In this document: one piece after another, positions 1 to 8,733 of the stretch | How positions within the stretch are numbered: position 1 is the first letter of the stretch | How the letters are laid out: every line of letters begins with the position of its first letter | From: Nitrospira sp. | Lineage (GTDB): Bacteria; Nitrospirota; Nitrospiria; Nitrospirales; Nitrospiraceae | NCBI GenBank assembly: GCA_036984305.1 | Contig: BQWY01000001.1 | Span: forward strand, 1,881,501-1,945,500 | Reading direction: 5' to 3' | Length of the DNA: 64,000 nt | Notes under the pieces: generated by a model | The model's database searches: none | Told to the model about the DNA's origin: nothing | What the model saw: the letters and a program-made list of their open reading frames with translations, nothing else | Made by a program: the position numbers and the translations under genes

Positions 1-45
1 GAAAGGGGTGGTCTGACTGGTCGGCTGGCTTGAAACGCTCGGTCA

Positions 46-1512
46 TCAGGACGTCGGGGCTAGGGGACGTAAGAACCCTTCGAGGGCCGACAGGAGTGCG
101 TCACGAGTGGCGGGCGTTGGGCGCAGGATGGACATCCCATGAGCCTTAAAAGCATCTTTTGCCCTCGAGGATGGGGTGCCGACGAGCACCGCATTGGCCA
201 GGAACGGCATTGGCCGTCCGAGCCCTAAGGCCTTGGAGAGTTCTCCCAGCTTGGTGCGCATCCAGGCCTCGCTTCCCAACCCCCAGTAGATTAGGGCGCC
301 CTCTGCCTGTTGCAGCATGGCCTGGTGGTAGGTCAGGCGTTCGGCCTCGCTCCCATCGAACACCGTGGGCCTGACCTCGCAGCCCCGGTCGTGAATGTAG
401 TCATGCACGGGCTGCACGAGGTCCGAATCCTGGATATCACTCAGGACGTAAACAGAGGGGCGGGTGTGCCCCGCCGGCTCCTTGGTCCGATGCGTGTTCA
501 TCCGGCGATGGATCAACTGTTTCAATTCTGAAAGGCCCGCCTCCAGCACATCGGTGTTGCGCTGATTGCTGAATTCCTGCCGGGCATACTCGAGCAATGC
601 GGCTTGTCGGGGATCGCTCGGCGCCGTGCCCTCCGGCACCCAAATGATGCGATGGAGATCAGACCTTCCTGTAGCACCTGCCGCGAGATCGAGTTGCAGT
701 CGGGCCTTGCAGTGGACGTCTCCCTCCGGCACCAATGCATGTTGGCGCCCGAGCAGGTGAATGGATAGGCGGGCGCGATGCAGGCAGGTCTCGACCTGAG
801 GCCGCAAGTGGGCGCCGTCGGTCGACAAATTCTGATTGGGGAGGACAAGGTATCCACGCTCTTCTAGCTCGTCGACGAGCTTGAGCCGCACGTTGTTGAG
901 TTCGGCCGTCGTCTCCGCCACGTAGACAACCCCGACCGGTTCCGTCGTCGTCGGGGACCGGAGCTGTTTGAGGTAGCGACACAGGTGAAACGCGACCCGC
1001 TCAAAGGCTTCGCGAAACTTGAGATAGCCGTCGTCTCGCGGATCGATGGGAAACTCTTTCGGCGGAATGCTCTTCGAATCATAGAATTCGTAGCCCATGA
1101 TCTCTGGCAGACAGTCAGGAAGGGAGGAGCCGTCGATCGGCGTCTTCTTGATCAAGAACAGAGGCACCTTCGTAACCGCGCGATTCTCAATGCGGGAAAA
1201 CCGCTCGCAAAAGAGCCGCAATTCCTCCTGACACCATCGTGAGTTGAGATAGCGCGGCGTCAACACGGCCGCGAGGGCTGCGGAGCGATTAAGCTGCGAA
1301 CAGATCTCATCGGTCAAGAGATCATTCTCTTGGAGTCGCTCGTCGCGGTAGATCTGAAGCTCCTCCCAAGAGACCCCGAGCAATTGGGCGAGCCGCGCAC
1401 GCAATTGCTCATGAAAATAGGTGACCCAGCGAGGCTGCCCGGCCACCGGTTCGTTATCGACATGCCCGTAACTGATGAACAGGTCATTCTGGCGGTCCAA
1501 TTTATCTACCAC
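46..1512 (-). CDS. TIR-domain protein with three TIR-like modules
   Basis: A 488-residue soluble protein with no signal peptide or membrane segment. The N-terminal TIR domain (about residues 9-140) starts with LFISYGH and carries the WCxxE motif near residues 93-97, where the NADase glutamate of catalytic TIR domains sits. A second alpha/beta module (about 195-340, starting VGVVYVAET) resembles DUF4062/TIR-type sensors. A third (about 350-480, starting SVYVLSD) is again TIR-like but lacks an obvious WCxxE. GTG at 1512 is chosen because GGGAGG lies 6 bases upstream. It is the last gene of a same-strand cluster with RCC1 and caspase-like genes. NAD cleavage is inferred from the family, and the TIR call is firmer than any role in immunity. 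Confidence 0.85.
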   Translation of the reverse strand: MVDKLDRQNDLFISYGHVDNEPVAGQPRWVTYFHEQLRARLAQLLGVSWEELQIYRDERLQENDLLTDEICSQLNRSAALAAVLTPRYLNSRWCQEELRLFCERFSRIENRAVTKVPLFLIKKTPIDGSSLPDCLPEIMGYEFYDSKSIPPKEFPIDPRDDGYLKFREAFERVAFHLCRYLKQLRSPTTTEPVGVVYVAETTAELNNVRLKLVDELEERGYLVLPNQNLSTDGAHLRPQVETCLHRARLSIHLLGRQHALVPEGDVHCKARLQLDLAAGATGRSDLHRIIWVPEGTAPSDPRQAALLEYARQEFSNQRNTDVLEAGLSELKQLIHRRMNTHRTKEPAGHTRPSVYVLSDIQDSDLVQPVHDYIHDRGCEVRPTVFDGSEAERLTYHQAMLQQAEGALIYWGLGSEAWMRTKLGELSKALGLGRPMPFLANAVLVGTPSSRAKDAFKAHGMSILRPTPATRDALLSALEGFLRPLAPTS

Positions 1513-1644
1513 GTCGGGCCTCCCTTTTCAGATCCGCGCGAGTGGTAGCGGGTCGACCACAAAACATTTGGGCACGGTTCATGGTCGATCGCCGTACCGA
1601 CCCCCCATCTAGATTGGAAAATGCTCACACTTCCATTGGAAGAG

Positions 1645-3387
1645 TCAGGTCCCGCCAGCGAGTCCTTGCACCACCACCGGTGTCGCGGAGTGATCGCCCG
1701 ACGCCCCATCATCCCCGAGCTGTCCTTCGCTATTAGACCCCCAGCAGCGGACACCGTCGATGCCTACGCCCAGCACGGCGCAGCTGTGATTCGCTCCAGC
1801 CGCGACAGAGGTTGCTGTAGTAATCCCACTGACCTCAATTGGTCCAGTAGCACTAGCGCTCGGGGTGCCAAGCTGTCCTAATGCGTTGCTCCCCCAACAC
1901 CTGACCCGGTTGTCGGTAAGCAAGGTACAGCTGTGGTTTCTACCTGCATCTAAGGAGGCTTGCGTGCCTCGAGGGACACTTCCAAGGGGGACGATGCTTG
2001 GCTCTGCACGATCATCTATATCATTCGGATTCACTTGCCGGGAGGCGTTCTCTCCCCAACATTTCACGGAGCCTGAGTCTACAGTACACACGTGGTCAGA
2101 ACCTGCCGCCACCAATATGTTTGGAAACACAAGTGACTTGGTTTCGACCGACAGAGTCGAATTGTCATTTGTTCCGGTTCCAAGTTGGCCTGAAAGATTG
2201 TTACCCCAGCATCTGATAAGCGAGGAGACGAGGAATTGCGGACGTCGAAGTGCTGGCGGAAGAATGGTAATTGGAGGCTTGAAGACAAAGAACGGCGCAG
2301 ACAGTGTTCGTGTTGGCGAAGATGTGGCGCGGAAGAAAAAGTCGGAAAAGGTCCCGATATGAGCGCACGTGTGATTGGCTCCTGCAGTTACCGCTTGGAC
2401 GCCCTGCAGAAATGGATTAATGGGAAAACCGGGGACTCTGACCGGGCTCGGAGTAGGCTGATTGGATCCCGCAGCACCAGAGCCGAGTTGGCCCTCCTCA
2501 TTTCGGCCCCAGCATCGCACAGTTTCGTCGGTAAGTCTGGCGCATGTGTGGTTTCCTCCAGCGGTGACGGATACCGCGGACTCAATTCCAGTAACGGTAA
2601 CCGGCAACGGGGAATTCGGGAAGATCACGCCGGTACCAAGTTGCCCATTCGTATTTCTACCCCAACATTGTACTTCTCCGCTCTTGAGAGCCGCGCAGCT
2701 GTGGGAATCTCCGGCGCTCACCCAAGTTGCCTCCGTGCTCACGCCGTCGATCCCTGCGACTTGAACAGGCACGAGTGAGCGTGTGCCAGGACCGCTGTCA
2801 TCACCGAGTTGCCCCTCGCTGTTACTTCCCCAGCAACGCACAGTTCCGTCTGTGATTCGTGCGCAGCTGTGCTCGGCACCGGCAGTAATCTGGGCCGCGA
2901 CCACAGGGAAGGACAGCGGATTCTTTGGATCCGTCCCAGCTCTCACCTCCACGAGATTAGGTGCCGGATCAGTATCGTCGTGAAAATTATCCGTCTTGTC
3001 CAGTTCCGTTGCTACCACCTCTTGGTTTTCTACGACTGTGGCTTGGAGAGTAACTTCATAAACCTGTACCGTGTTTGAGAAATACCTGATCACAAACGCT
3101 TGTTCCCCCACCGGTACGCCACTGATCGTTCCCGTTACGCTCCCATCGGCTTGAACGGTCAAGGGGATATTATTACGAAAGTTTACAATCTCTAGCGTAG
3201 CCGATTGGTTCTCGACCTGGTCCTTGTTGATACCTTCTATAAGTGCGGAGGTCCCTGCGGTCGGGACGAGCTTGACTTGGCCGGCAGGACCAGGCGCGTC
3301 CGAATTCTCGGCACAGCCACCGGCCAGAATCGTAATGGCACCCAGGCACCAACCAGCTATCTTTACGGCTAGCGTCCCTCGATCCAT
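1645..3387 (-). CDS. RCC1-repeat lipoprotein
   Basis: About 580 residues. An N-terminal signal peptide ends in the lipobox LAGGC, so export and lipid anchoring are predicted. A short Ig/adhesin-like stretch (about residues 35-130) is followed by seven RCC1 repeats, each with a core like VRCWGxNxxGQLG preceded by HSCA or HTCA, which should fold into a beta-propeller. The regularly spaced Cys pairs suggest disulphides outside the cytoplasm. The ATG at 3387 is preferred over the GTG at 3402 because GAGG sits nine bases ahead of it. It lies between a small membrane protein and the TIR gene, all on the minus strand. A binding or sensing platform is inferred from the fold; the ligand is unknown. 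Confidence 0.85.
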   Translation of the reverse strand: MDRGTLAVKIAGWCLGAITILAGGCAENSDAPGPAGQVKLVPTAGTSALIEGINKDQVENQSATLEIVNFRNNIPLTVQADGSVTGTISGVPVGEQAFVIRYFSNTVQVYEVTLQATVVENQEVVATELDKTDNFHDDTDPAPNLVEVRAGTDPKNPLSFPVVAAQITAGAEHSCARITDGTVRCWGSNSEGQLGDDSGPGTRSLVPVQVAGIDGVSTEATWVSAGDSHSCAALKSGEVQCWGRNTNGQLGTGVIFPNSPLPVTVTGIESAVSVTAGGNHTCARLTDETVRCWGRNEEGQLGSGAAGSNQPTPSPVRVPGFPINPFLQGVQAVTAGANHTCAHIGTFSDFFFRATSSPTRTLSAPFFVFKPPITILPPALRRPQFLVSSLIRCWGNNLSGQLGTGTNDNSTLSVETKSLVFPNILVAAGSDHVCTVDSGSVKCWGENASRQVNPNDIDDRAEPSIVPLGSVPRGTQASLDAGRNHSCTLLTDNRVRCWGSNALGQLGTPSASATGPIEVSGITTATSVAAGANHSCAVLGVGIDGVRCWGSNSEGQLGDDGASGDHSATPVVVQGLAGGT

Positions 3388-3445
3388 TTTTGTATACCTC
3401 ACCCTTGAGCCGGACTTCGTGGCCCGAGCTTCCTTACGCCCGCGC

Positions 3446-3850
3446 TTATGGCGGCGCCGGGCCCGTCACGGTAACGGAGCCGGTGGGCGCTGGGGAGTCG
3501 CCGCCCCCTCCTCCACTGGCGGCAATCGCAACGCCGCCCGCAACTGCCGCCACCACGGCGGTCCAGAACCACCAGCGCTTATAAAAAGGGGCGGTGGCAA
3601 TCTCCTCGGCAATCTGAATGGGTGGCGCTTGGTCGGTCCCGTCCTCAGGAATCGCGATGGGTGTCGTTTCGGACCATGCAGGACATGGGAACACGTACCC
3701 CACGGGGTAGACGAGGAGCATGGCGGCGAGCAGTATGCGACCGTACCAACGTAAATGGGTTTCCTCACAGATGTGAGATTTCGTCAAACCCGCCGGACTG
3801 CCGTGGTAGGGGAACTCACCTGCTCGGGCGTTGAGTGTTAGCAGCCTCAT
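3446..3850 (-). CDS. small exported/membrane protein with Gly-rich stretch
   Basis: About 134 residues. A hydrophobic segment near residue 40 (ILLAAMLLVYPVGYVF) looks like a signal or anchor. A second transmembrane helix near residues 95-115 (WWFWTAVVAAVAGGVAIA) runs into a Gly-rich tract and a Pro/Thr tail. I chose the ATG at 3850 because AAAGGAG lies 7 bases upstream; the longer frame to 3871 lacks a better site. I do not recognise the family. Proteins of the form YKRWWFWTAVVAAVAGG with a Gly tail are often encoded next to caspase-like or TPR genes, and this one sits directly between the caspase and RCC1 genes, so it may be a membrane partner in that cluster. Confidence 0.65.
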   Translation of the reverse strand: MRLLTLNARAGEFPYHGSPAGLTKSHICEETHLRWYGRILLAAMLLVYPVGYVFPCPAWSETTPIAIPEDGTDQAPPIQIAEEIATAPFYKRWWFWTAVVAAVAGGVAIAASGGGGGDSPAPTGSVTVTGPAPP

Positions 3851-3931
3851 GCGGGGTCTCCTTTGGTCCATGGTAGGACCACCTGCCTGCTGCCCTACCG
3901 AGTCACAAGTGCAGTGTTTGTGTGGCCACTC

Positions 3932-5176
3932 CTACTTTCCGCCCCAGAGGGAAAATGCTCGGGCATTGGGGGCGCTCGATCGCAAAGATGGTGACTGCGC
4001 GTGTCCCTGGAGGCGCGCGTCGTTTTCAACCTGAGGGCCCAGCGTGTCGAAAATCTCGCCCAGGTGTGCATGACCGTCTTGAATTGCTTTCAAGAAATAA
4101 TAGGTGAACAGTCCGTGTGGCTGGTCCTTTTTGGGGAAACTAATCTGATCGCCATGCGTCGCCGTGATCGCGGCAACGCGAGGGGCGGCGAGCACCGGCG
4201 GTGTGATCTTGGAGCTGCGGCCGGTCGAGCTGACGGAACGATCCCCGATCCCAGAGAAGCACGCGTCGATGGCGACGACCACCTGGGACGCCTCCAGCTC
4301 GCCAAGTTGGGCATACAGATCGGTCAGTGCATATCCCGTTTGAGTCAAGTGGTCGGGACGCCCATCGTGAGGCAGCAGATAGGTGTCCCCTGTGAGCGGG
4401 TCCGGAGAGCCATGTCCCGCATAGTAGAGGAACACCCGGCTGTCCGGTTTTACACGCCGTGGCAAAGTAGACTCGACGGCGATCTTGAGATTGGCCAAGG
4501 TCGCCTGCTCGTTCAGCAGGCTTTCGACGTTGCGAGGCTCGTACCCGAGGTTGTGAAGATACTCCTCGACAGTCCTTGCATCGGCCCTCGCGTAGGGAAC
4601 ATTCGGCACATGTTGGTACTTCTCAATGCCGATGACCAATGCGAGATCATTGGGGTTGGGCGGCACATCGAAACTCGGGGGGATGTCTACATCGCTCGGT
4701 TGAGAGGACTGTTGCCGAATCTTTTGTTCGAGACGCAGGCGCTGCTTCCGTGCCGACTCTTTGTACGTGGGTCGTTCTTCCCTCGTCTCAGCATCCTGCC
4801 ACTCCCGGAGTGCCTCATTGTCCTTTCCGAGCTGCTCCAATGTCTTGGCATAGTTCTCATGGGCGACCGCCCGACTAGGATCCTTTCTGACCACCCAACT
4901 GAACTCACGCTCCGCCTTCTCGTACTCCCCTTGTTCATAAAAAATTGCGCCGAGATTTAGATGCGCTTCGACCAGACTGCCATCCTGTTTGATGGCTTCG
5001 GAGTACGCTTGGATGGCCTGCTGATTTCTGCCCGCCTTGTGATGCTCCAGTCCTTGCTGGAACAAGTCGTGCGCAGGGTGTGCGCACGCGCTGAAGCCAA
5101 CCAACGAGAATACACAGAAGAGTGCAGAAGTAGATGTGGACAAGAAGCGAGACCCGAATGGCCAGATCTGACCCAT
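3932..5176 (-). CDS. TPR-caspase-like (C14) lipoprotein
   Basis: 414 residues. An N-terminal hydrophobic segment ends at Cys31 (GFSAC), a weak lipobox, so export and lipidation are probable. TPR repeats cover about residues 35-140, followed by a charged linker. A caspase-fold peptidase domain (about 178-405) starts LALVIGIEKY and carries the catalytic pair His255 in YYAGHG and Cys306 in IDACFSG. Both catalytic residues are present, so it should be an active cysteine peptidase. It is the first gene of the minus-strand cluster that continues with the small membrane protein, the RCC1 protein and the TIR protein. An extracytoplasmic caspase is less usual for immunity, so envelope quality control is an alternative. 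Confidence 0.88.
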   Translation of the reverse strand: MGQIWPFGSRFLSTSTSALFCVFSLVGFSACAHPAHDLFQQGLEHHKAGRNQQAIQAYSEAIKQDGSLVEAHLNLGAIFYEQGEYEKAEREFSWVVRKDPSRAVAHENYAKTLEQLGKDNEALREWQDAETREERPTYKESARKQRLRLEQKIRQQSSQPSDVDIPPSFDVPPNPNDLALVIGIEKYQHVPNVPYARADARTVEEYLHNLGYEPRNVESLLNEQATLANLKIAVESTLPRRVKPDSRVFLYYAGHGSPDPLTGDTYLLPHDGRPDHLTQTGYALTDLYAQLGELEASQVVVAIDACFSGIGDRSVSSTGRSSKITPPVLAAPRVAAITATHGDQISFPKKDQPHGLFTYYFLKAIQDGHAHLGEIFDTLGPQVENDARLQGHAQSPSLRSSAPNARAFSLWGGK

Positions 5177-5473
5177 GGCAATCGAAACTATACGCCTGTA
5201 GGCCAGTGAAGAAACCTAGGATGATGCCTAGGTATTTAATTGGAGCATTTCGGACGACGACTGCAAGCCGACCTACTAACGGAGAGGCCCTCCCTGGCCA
5301 CGAGCCGTTTCCTCGACGCTTGCCGGTCACCGCGGAAGGCTTGGAGACCTTCCTCAGGGTCGCGTGATCGGCATCGAGACACGCGTGCACGGCAACGACA
5401 ACCTGACTTCGTAAAGGATACATTTTGCCGTCATGCCCCAGGTTGGGGTATGATCTGACCCGATGGGTCTCGT
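5177..5473. other. intergenic region upstream of the caspase cluster
   Basis: About 300 bases between the caspase start and tRNA-Pro. It should hold the cluster promoter on the minus strand and the tRNA promoter on the plus strand. I see no convincing gene and no clear operator. Confidence 0.5.
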
Positions 5474-5550
<77 letters not shown>

Positions 5551-5826
5551 TACCAAGCTTGCTAGTACCGCCGGCTCACCAGGCGCAGCCTTCTTCTTTG
5601 CGCCGGCGGAAAAGCACCTCAAGGAATTTTCTTTCCGAAGTCCTGAGGTAGCGGTGCTTCTCGTACGCCTCGCGACGGTATTCATGAATCGTCCCTGCCG
5701 TCACGCTTGCGCCGCACGGAGTCACACTCGCTGCCTGTACTGGGCGTGATCTTACAAGGTCCGCTCAGGGTATGCGTGTCAGTAACTCAGCACCAAACAC
5801 CTTAGACTCAGCACTGTCCTTGATAG
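5551..5826. other. gene-free stretch after tRNA-Pro, with a sequence shared with the tRNA-Arg flank
   Basis: No credible gene. A segment at about 5668-5715, built around the palindrome TTCATGAA, resembles the sequence at about 22476-22522 that lies at a similar distance behind tRNA-Arg. It may be a conserved tRNA-trailing element or a remnant of repeated DNA. Confidence 0.4.
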
Positions 5827-5851
5827 AGCCCGTAGCTCAGTTGGGGAGGAG
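5827..5851 (+). other. degenerate tRNA 5'-half fragment
   Basis: The sequence GCCCGTAGCTCAGTTGG is identical to positions 3-19 of the tRNA-Arg at 22278, followed by a still-pairable D arm (GCTC..GAGC). It then diverges and there is no 3' half, so it cannot be a working tRNA. It most likely marks the scar of an older insertion at the tRNA-Arg locus. Confidence 0.6.
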
Positions 5852-5859
5852 CTGTCTTG

Positions 5860-6351
5860 CTAGGCCAGCTTCCGGATGTCCTTGAGCAGCATGTAAAGGT
5901 GCAGTGCGTCGGTCGGCGAGGGAAGGAAATCGTAACGCTCGTAAAACTTCCTGGCTGCCTTGTCTTTGGCATGGACTACCAAAGCCCGAATGCCTGCAAT
6001 GTCGGCAGCCTGCAGCGTGCGAAGCATTGCGTCTTTCAATAAAGCAGCACCGACACCGGATTGTTGCCAATGTCGATCGACGGCTAATCTGGCGAGCAGC
6101 ATGATGGGCACGGAATGCTTGGCCAATCCCTTCTTGACTCGCTCTGGAGCATGTTCTTGCTCTACTGACCCCAGAGCGAGAGCGTAGTAGCCGATAACCG
6201 TTTCGTCGGCCAATCCCACATACGTTTGCGCTCCTCCGCTCTGTTGATTCTGCAGCGCATGCTTCTGGAGAAAGCGATTGAGCGCGTCCTGCCCGCAATC
6301 GAACGTGTCGATGGCGTGATGCGGTTGAAGCTTTTCGATGCGCCTCGTCAA
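5860..6351 (-). CDS. GNAT-family toxin (TacT-like acetyltransferase)
   Basis: 163 residues with the single-domain GNAT fold of TacT/AtaT toxins, which acetylate the aminoacyl group of charged tRNAs and stop translation. Family features seen are a hub such as FDCGQDALNRFL, the core strand IMLLARLAVDRHWQQSGVG with the acetyl-CoA loop RxxQxxG, and a C-terminal YERYDF (catalytic tyrosine region). The upstream DUF1778 antitoxin gene overlaps it by four bases (TTGA), so the pair is translationally coupled. It ends a few bases from the tRNA-like fragment at 5827, a typical landing position for an island module. Confidence is high for the TA type and moderate for the exact tRNA target. Confidence 0.88.
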   Translation of the reverse strand: MTRRIEKLQPHHAIDTFDCGQDALNRFLQKHALQNQQSGGAQTYVGLADETVIGYYALALGSVEQEHAPERVKKGLAKHSVPIMLLARLAVDRHWQQSGVGAALLKDAMLRTLQAADIAGIRALVVHAKDKAARKFYERYDFLPSPTDALHLYMLLKDIRKLA

Positions 6352-6656
6352 CGCGTATCTTGCGGGGGAAGCGTCGAAGCCGAGTCGAAGAATCCCGATT
6401 CTGTAAGGAGCCGCTGCATGTTGGGGAGGGGTCGGACCGGAGCATCGAGGGCCGCTAGAAACTCATTCCACTTGCTCTTGTTCAAGTGGAACATCCGGCG
6501 ATCTGCCAACGCCTCATCAGCACGTGCCAAGGCGCTCTCAAGAACAAAGGCGCTTACGGTACGATCGGAGGCTGCGGCTGCGGCTTCCAGCGTCCGCTTG
6601 GCCGTGGGGCTGACCCGAATATCCAATTTGTCAGTCCGAAGTGCGCGGGCTGGCAT
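6348..6656 (-). CDS. DUF1778 antitoxin (TacA-like)
   Basis: 102 residues. The N-terminal part (RTDKLDIRVSPTAKRTLE) is a ribbon-helix-helix DNA-binding domain, and the C-terminal tail would wrap and block the GNAT toxin. It starts at ATG with AGAGGTG upstream and overlaps the toxin gene by four bases. TacA-type antitoxins repress their own promoter together with the toxin. A TGTCAT..ATGACA inverted repeat upstream (6710-6738) is a plausible operator. Confidence 0.88.
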   Translation of the reverse strand: MPARALRTDKLDIRVSPTAKRTLEAAAAASDRTVSAFVLESALARADEALADRRMFHLNKSKWNEFLAALDAPVRPLPNMQRLLTESGFFDSASTLPPQDTR

Positions 6657-7081
6657 GATTCACCTCTCTTTGTAGAAGATAGCGGAGGCGTTCTATGATG
6701 TCAAGACACTGTCATGGCTAAATATTGACGTTATGACAATACGTTATATACATAGTTTCTTCCTTGTGCAGGCCAAGGAGATGCTGGGTGATTGGTCGCT
6801 CGGTGCGAGTTCGCAATAGAAGGGAGAGATACCTTAACCGTGGCGGCCTGGGGGTTGACCTTGGTCGCGCAAAAGCTTAACAGGTAGCGGCAGCTCACGG
6901 CGCCAGGTTGCAGGACTACCAGGCCATGAGCGGCACCCGTTGATCAGATCATTCTCTTAGGAGAGGAGTGGACACAAAAGGTCAGTTCCGAGGATCAAAT
7001 AGCACACGATTTGGCACCAAATGACAATCCTGACGAGTTCGGCTTCGGTTTAGCCCATCTTGTCTAGGGAGGGTCTGAAAC
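6657..7081. other. regulatory gap between the TA pair and an orphan gene
   Basis: About 425 bases without a supportable gene. The part near 6700-6760 is AT-rich and contains the inverted repeat described separately. The remainder to 7081 shows no ORF with a ribosome site. The ATG at 7082 is preceded by GGGAGGGTCTG. Confidence 0.5.
6710..6738. promoter_or_regulatory. inverted repeat, candidate TacA operator
   Basis: TGTCAT and ATGACA are separated by 17 bases in an AT-rich stretch about 55 bases upstream of the antitoxin start. Position and symmetry suit ribbon-helix-helix autorepression, but no family-specific site could be matched. Confidence 0.4.
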
Positions 7082-7846
7082 ATGCCCAATGAACATGGCA
7101 GCGGTTCATTGCTTGGGACCGTGCATGTGTTTGTAACCACCGTCCTTGCTATTGGCGCCGGGTGGTCTGGCTTTCAACTTAACCAGGCGGATAACAGGCT
7201 AAGAGATGTCGAAGCCAGTGTGAAATATGCTGAATCGGAGAGAGCCGATAGGGAGAGTTTAGAAAAGAAGCAGATGGCTGTCTATGACGCTGTTGTACGT
7301 TCGCTCGGAGAGAGAAATGCGCAACAACAGCGAGTTGCAAAAGCGCTGGTGACATCGATGCTAGATCTGGATAGTCCCCTCAGATCGGAGTTGCTTGCTG
7401 TATTGGCAGAGACAGGTACGCCAGAAGTCCAAGCAGAGGTGCGGAAAACAGTGTCTACGGAAAAACAGTTCCTCCAGGAGCAAAGCCAACTTTCGGCATC
7501 AGAGGCGGGTAAAACTCCTACCGGGGGACACAGTACAAATTATGATATTTTTTGGTGCGAATTGTCAGGTGAAGGGGCACGTCGGATAGCTGAACAGATT
7601 AAAGAAAACCTCGAAGAAAACAAAGCACAGGGACGCATCAGGGTTCGCCTGCTTCCGGCCTCAGTGAATGCGAGGCCCGGTTACCAACACTCCGGATACG
7701 TAATACGATACAATACTGGAGAAGAAAATGAAGCTGCTGAATTAAGCCGGGTTGGAAATAAAGTATTAAGTGAAATCGGGTCGTTTCGGCAGTCCATTTC
7801 CTATCAGAATACTCCATCGTACCTAAGTGCTTTTGTGTGTCCTTAA
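7082..7846 (+). CDS. orphan membrane-anchored coiled-coil protein
   Basis: 254 residues. A single membrane segment near residues 10-30 (VHVFVTTVLAIGAGWSGF) is followed by a charged helical, probably coiled-coil region (about 35-145). A small alpha/beta C-terminal domain (about 150-254) contains a repeated pattern RIRVRLLP and GYVIRYN, loosely like SPOR/LytR-C type modules. I do not recognise the family. Its base composition is more AT-rich than the flanking genes, suggesting transfer. It ends only 21 bases before the tRNA-derived left attachment site, so it belongs to the older, outer island layer. Confidence 0.7.
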   Translation: MPNEHGSGSLLGTVHVFVTTVLAIGAGWSGFQLNQADNRLRDVEASVKYAESERADRESLEKKQMAVYDAVVRSLGERNAQQQRVAKALVTSMLDLDSPLRSELLAVLAETGTPEVQAEVRKTVSTEKQFLQEQSQLSASEAGKTPTGGHSTNYDIFWCELSGEGARRIAEQIKENLEENKAQGRIRVRLLPASVNARPGYQHSGYVIRYNTGEENEAAELSRVGNKVLSEIGSFRQSISYQNTPSYLSAFVCP

Positions 7847-7867
7847 TAAAGTTGAACTTACAGGCAT

Positions 7868-7907
7868 GCGCCCGTAGCTCAGTTGGATAGAGCAACAGCC
7901 TTCTAAG
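7868..7907 (+). repeat. attL: tRNA-Arg 5'-half copy
   Basis: Forty bases identical to tRNA-Arg positions 1-40, running from the acceptor strand through the anticodon TCT (ending TTCTAAG). The sequence then changes completely, so no tRNA can form. This is the left attachment site of the integrative element. Confidence 0.9.
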
Positions 7908-8032
7908 TAGTCTCACCACGTTCGTGATTTCAACGCGTTAGGCGGATCTCCTGGGTTTTACTGATATTTTTGTGGACAGTTGTCTTCTCACTGGACACGA
8001 GGGGACAAAAGAGACTATGTCTTGGTGCAGAA

Positions 8033-8053
8033 ATGGCACATGAAATGGCACAT
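8033..8053 (+). repeat. paired ATGGCACAT repeats, candidate integrase arm sites (left)
   Basis: Two copies of ATGGCACAT start 12 bases apart (8033 and 8045), about 125 bases inside attL. The same core in the same orientation and spacing occurs near attR, inside the 3' end of the integrase gene, as expected for arm-type binding sites. Confidence 0.6.
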
Positions 8054-8079
8054 GATTTATCCGGGAAAGATCGTGCCTA

Positions 8080-8733
8080 TTGCGACTGACCATGTTCTCC
8101 TCATTAAAGGACATTATCGATTTGGTTCGTGAAGGGGTATTGGAATACAAAAAGTTTAAGTCCAATCGTGACCGGAAGAAAATCGTCATTCAGTTGCTAG
8201 AATTCTACTTTCTATTGAAAGACTGTGTAGAGGAGGGTGAGATCGTTTGCGAGGAATCGAAAGGAGATCCTGTTCGCACAATCCGCGCTATGGATGGTGA
8301 ATCCGCAGTCTTCACACTTACAAAATGGGACACAATTCTGCGTCGCCAAGGGACTCGCCTTCGTCTTTTGCAGGGCCACGTAGCAGGCGATCACTATCTC
8401 TCGGTAATCAACCCTGTACTTCAAGGTAGGATTTCAAAGGTTATTGGTCGCAAAATGGAGCGACATCTGACGCTACACGGGATTGGGTCGGCACTTTTCC
8501 TTCGAACTATGCTTCCATTGCAAGAAAGTGATGATGCGAAGGCCCGCTTGGTTGCAATGATGGCTGGTGAGGATTCAAGGGGCAAATTTCATATGTCGAA
8601 GATTCGGAAAGAGATCGGTGATCTCCGCCGTTCGCTGGACGAGTATCATGACGTTGTCAAACATCTTGTTACTGAGAACGAGATGTTAAGCTTGTCCGCT
8701 CAGGCAAGAAAGGCAACGCTTTTCCGGGCATGA
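8080..8733 (+). CDS. uncharacterised helical protein, first gene of MBL cargo operon
   Basis: 217 residues, rich in charged helices, with no signal or membrane segment and no family that I recognise. A TTG start at 8080 has GGGAAAGA nine bases upstream; an ATG at 8092 is the alternative. Its stop overlaps the ATG of the metallo-beta-lactamase-fold gene by four bases (ATGA), so the two are translationally coupled and probably act together. AT content is higher than in the element backbone. It could be a sensor or regulator of the hydrolase; this is inference from context only. Confidence 0.7.
   Translation: MRLTMFSSLKDIIDLVREGVLEYKKFKSNRDRKKIVIQLLEFYFLLKDCVEEGEIVCEESKGDPVRTIRAMDGESAVFTLTKWDTILRRQGTRLRLLQGHVAGDHYLSVINPVLQGRISKVIGRKMERHLTLHGIGSALFLRTMLPLQESDDAKARLVAMMAGEDSRGKFHMSKIRKEIGDLRRSLDEYHDVVKHLVTENEMLSLSAQARKATLFRA

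Noticed and set aside
5827-5851. A functional second tRNA gene at the degenerate fragment
   Set aside because: It matches only the 5' half of a tRNA, has no pairing 3' half and no T arm.
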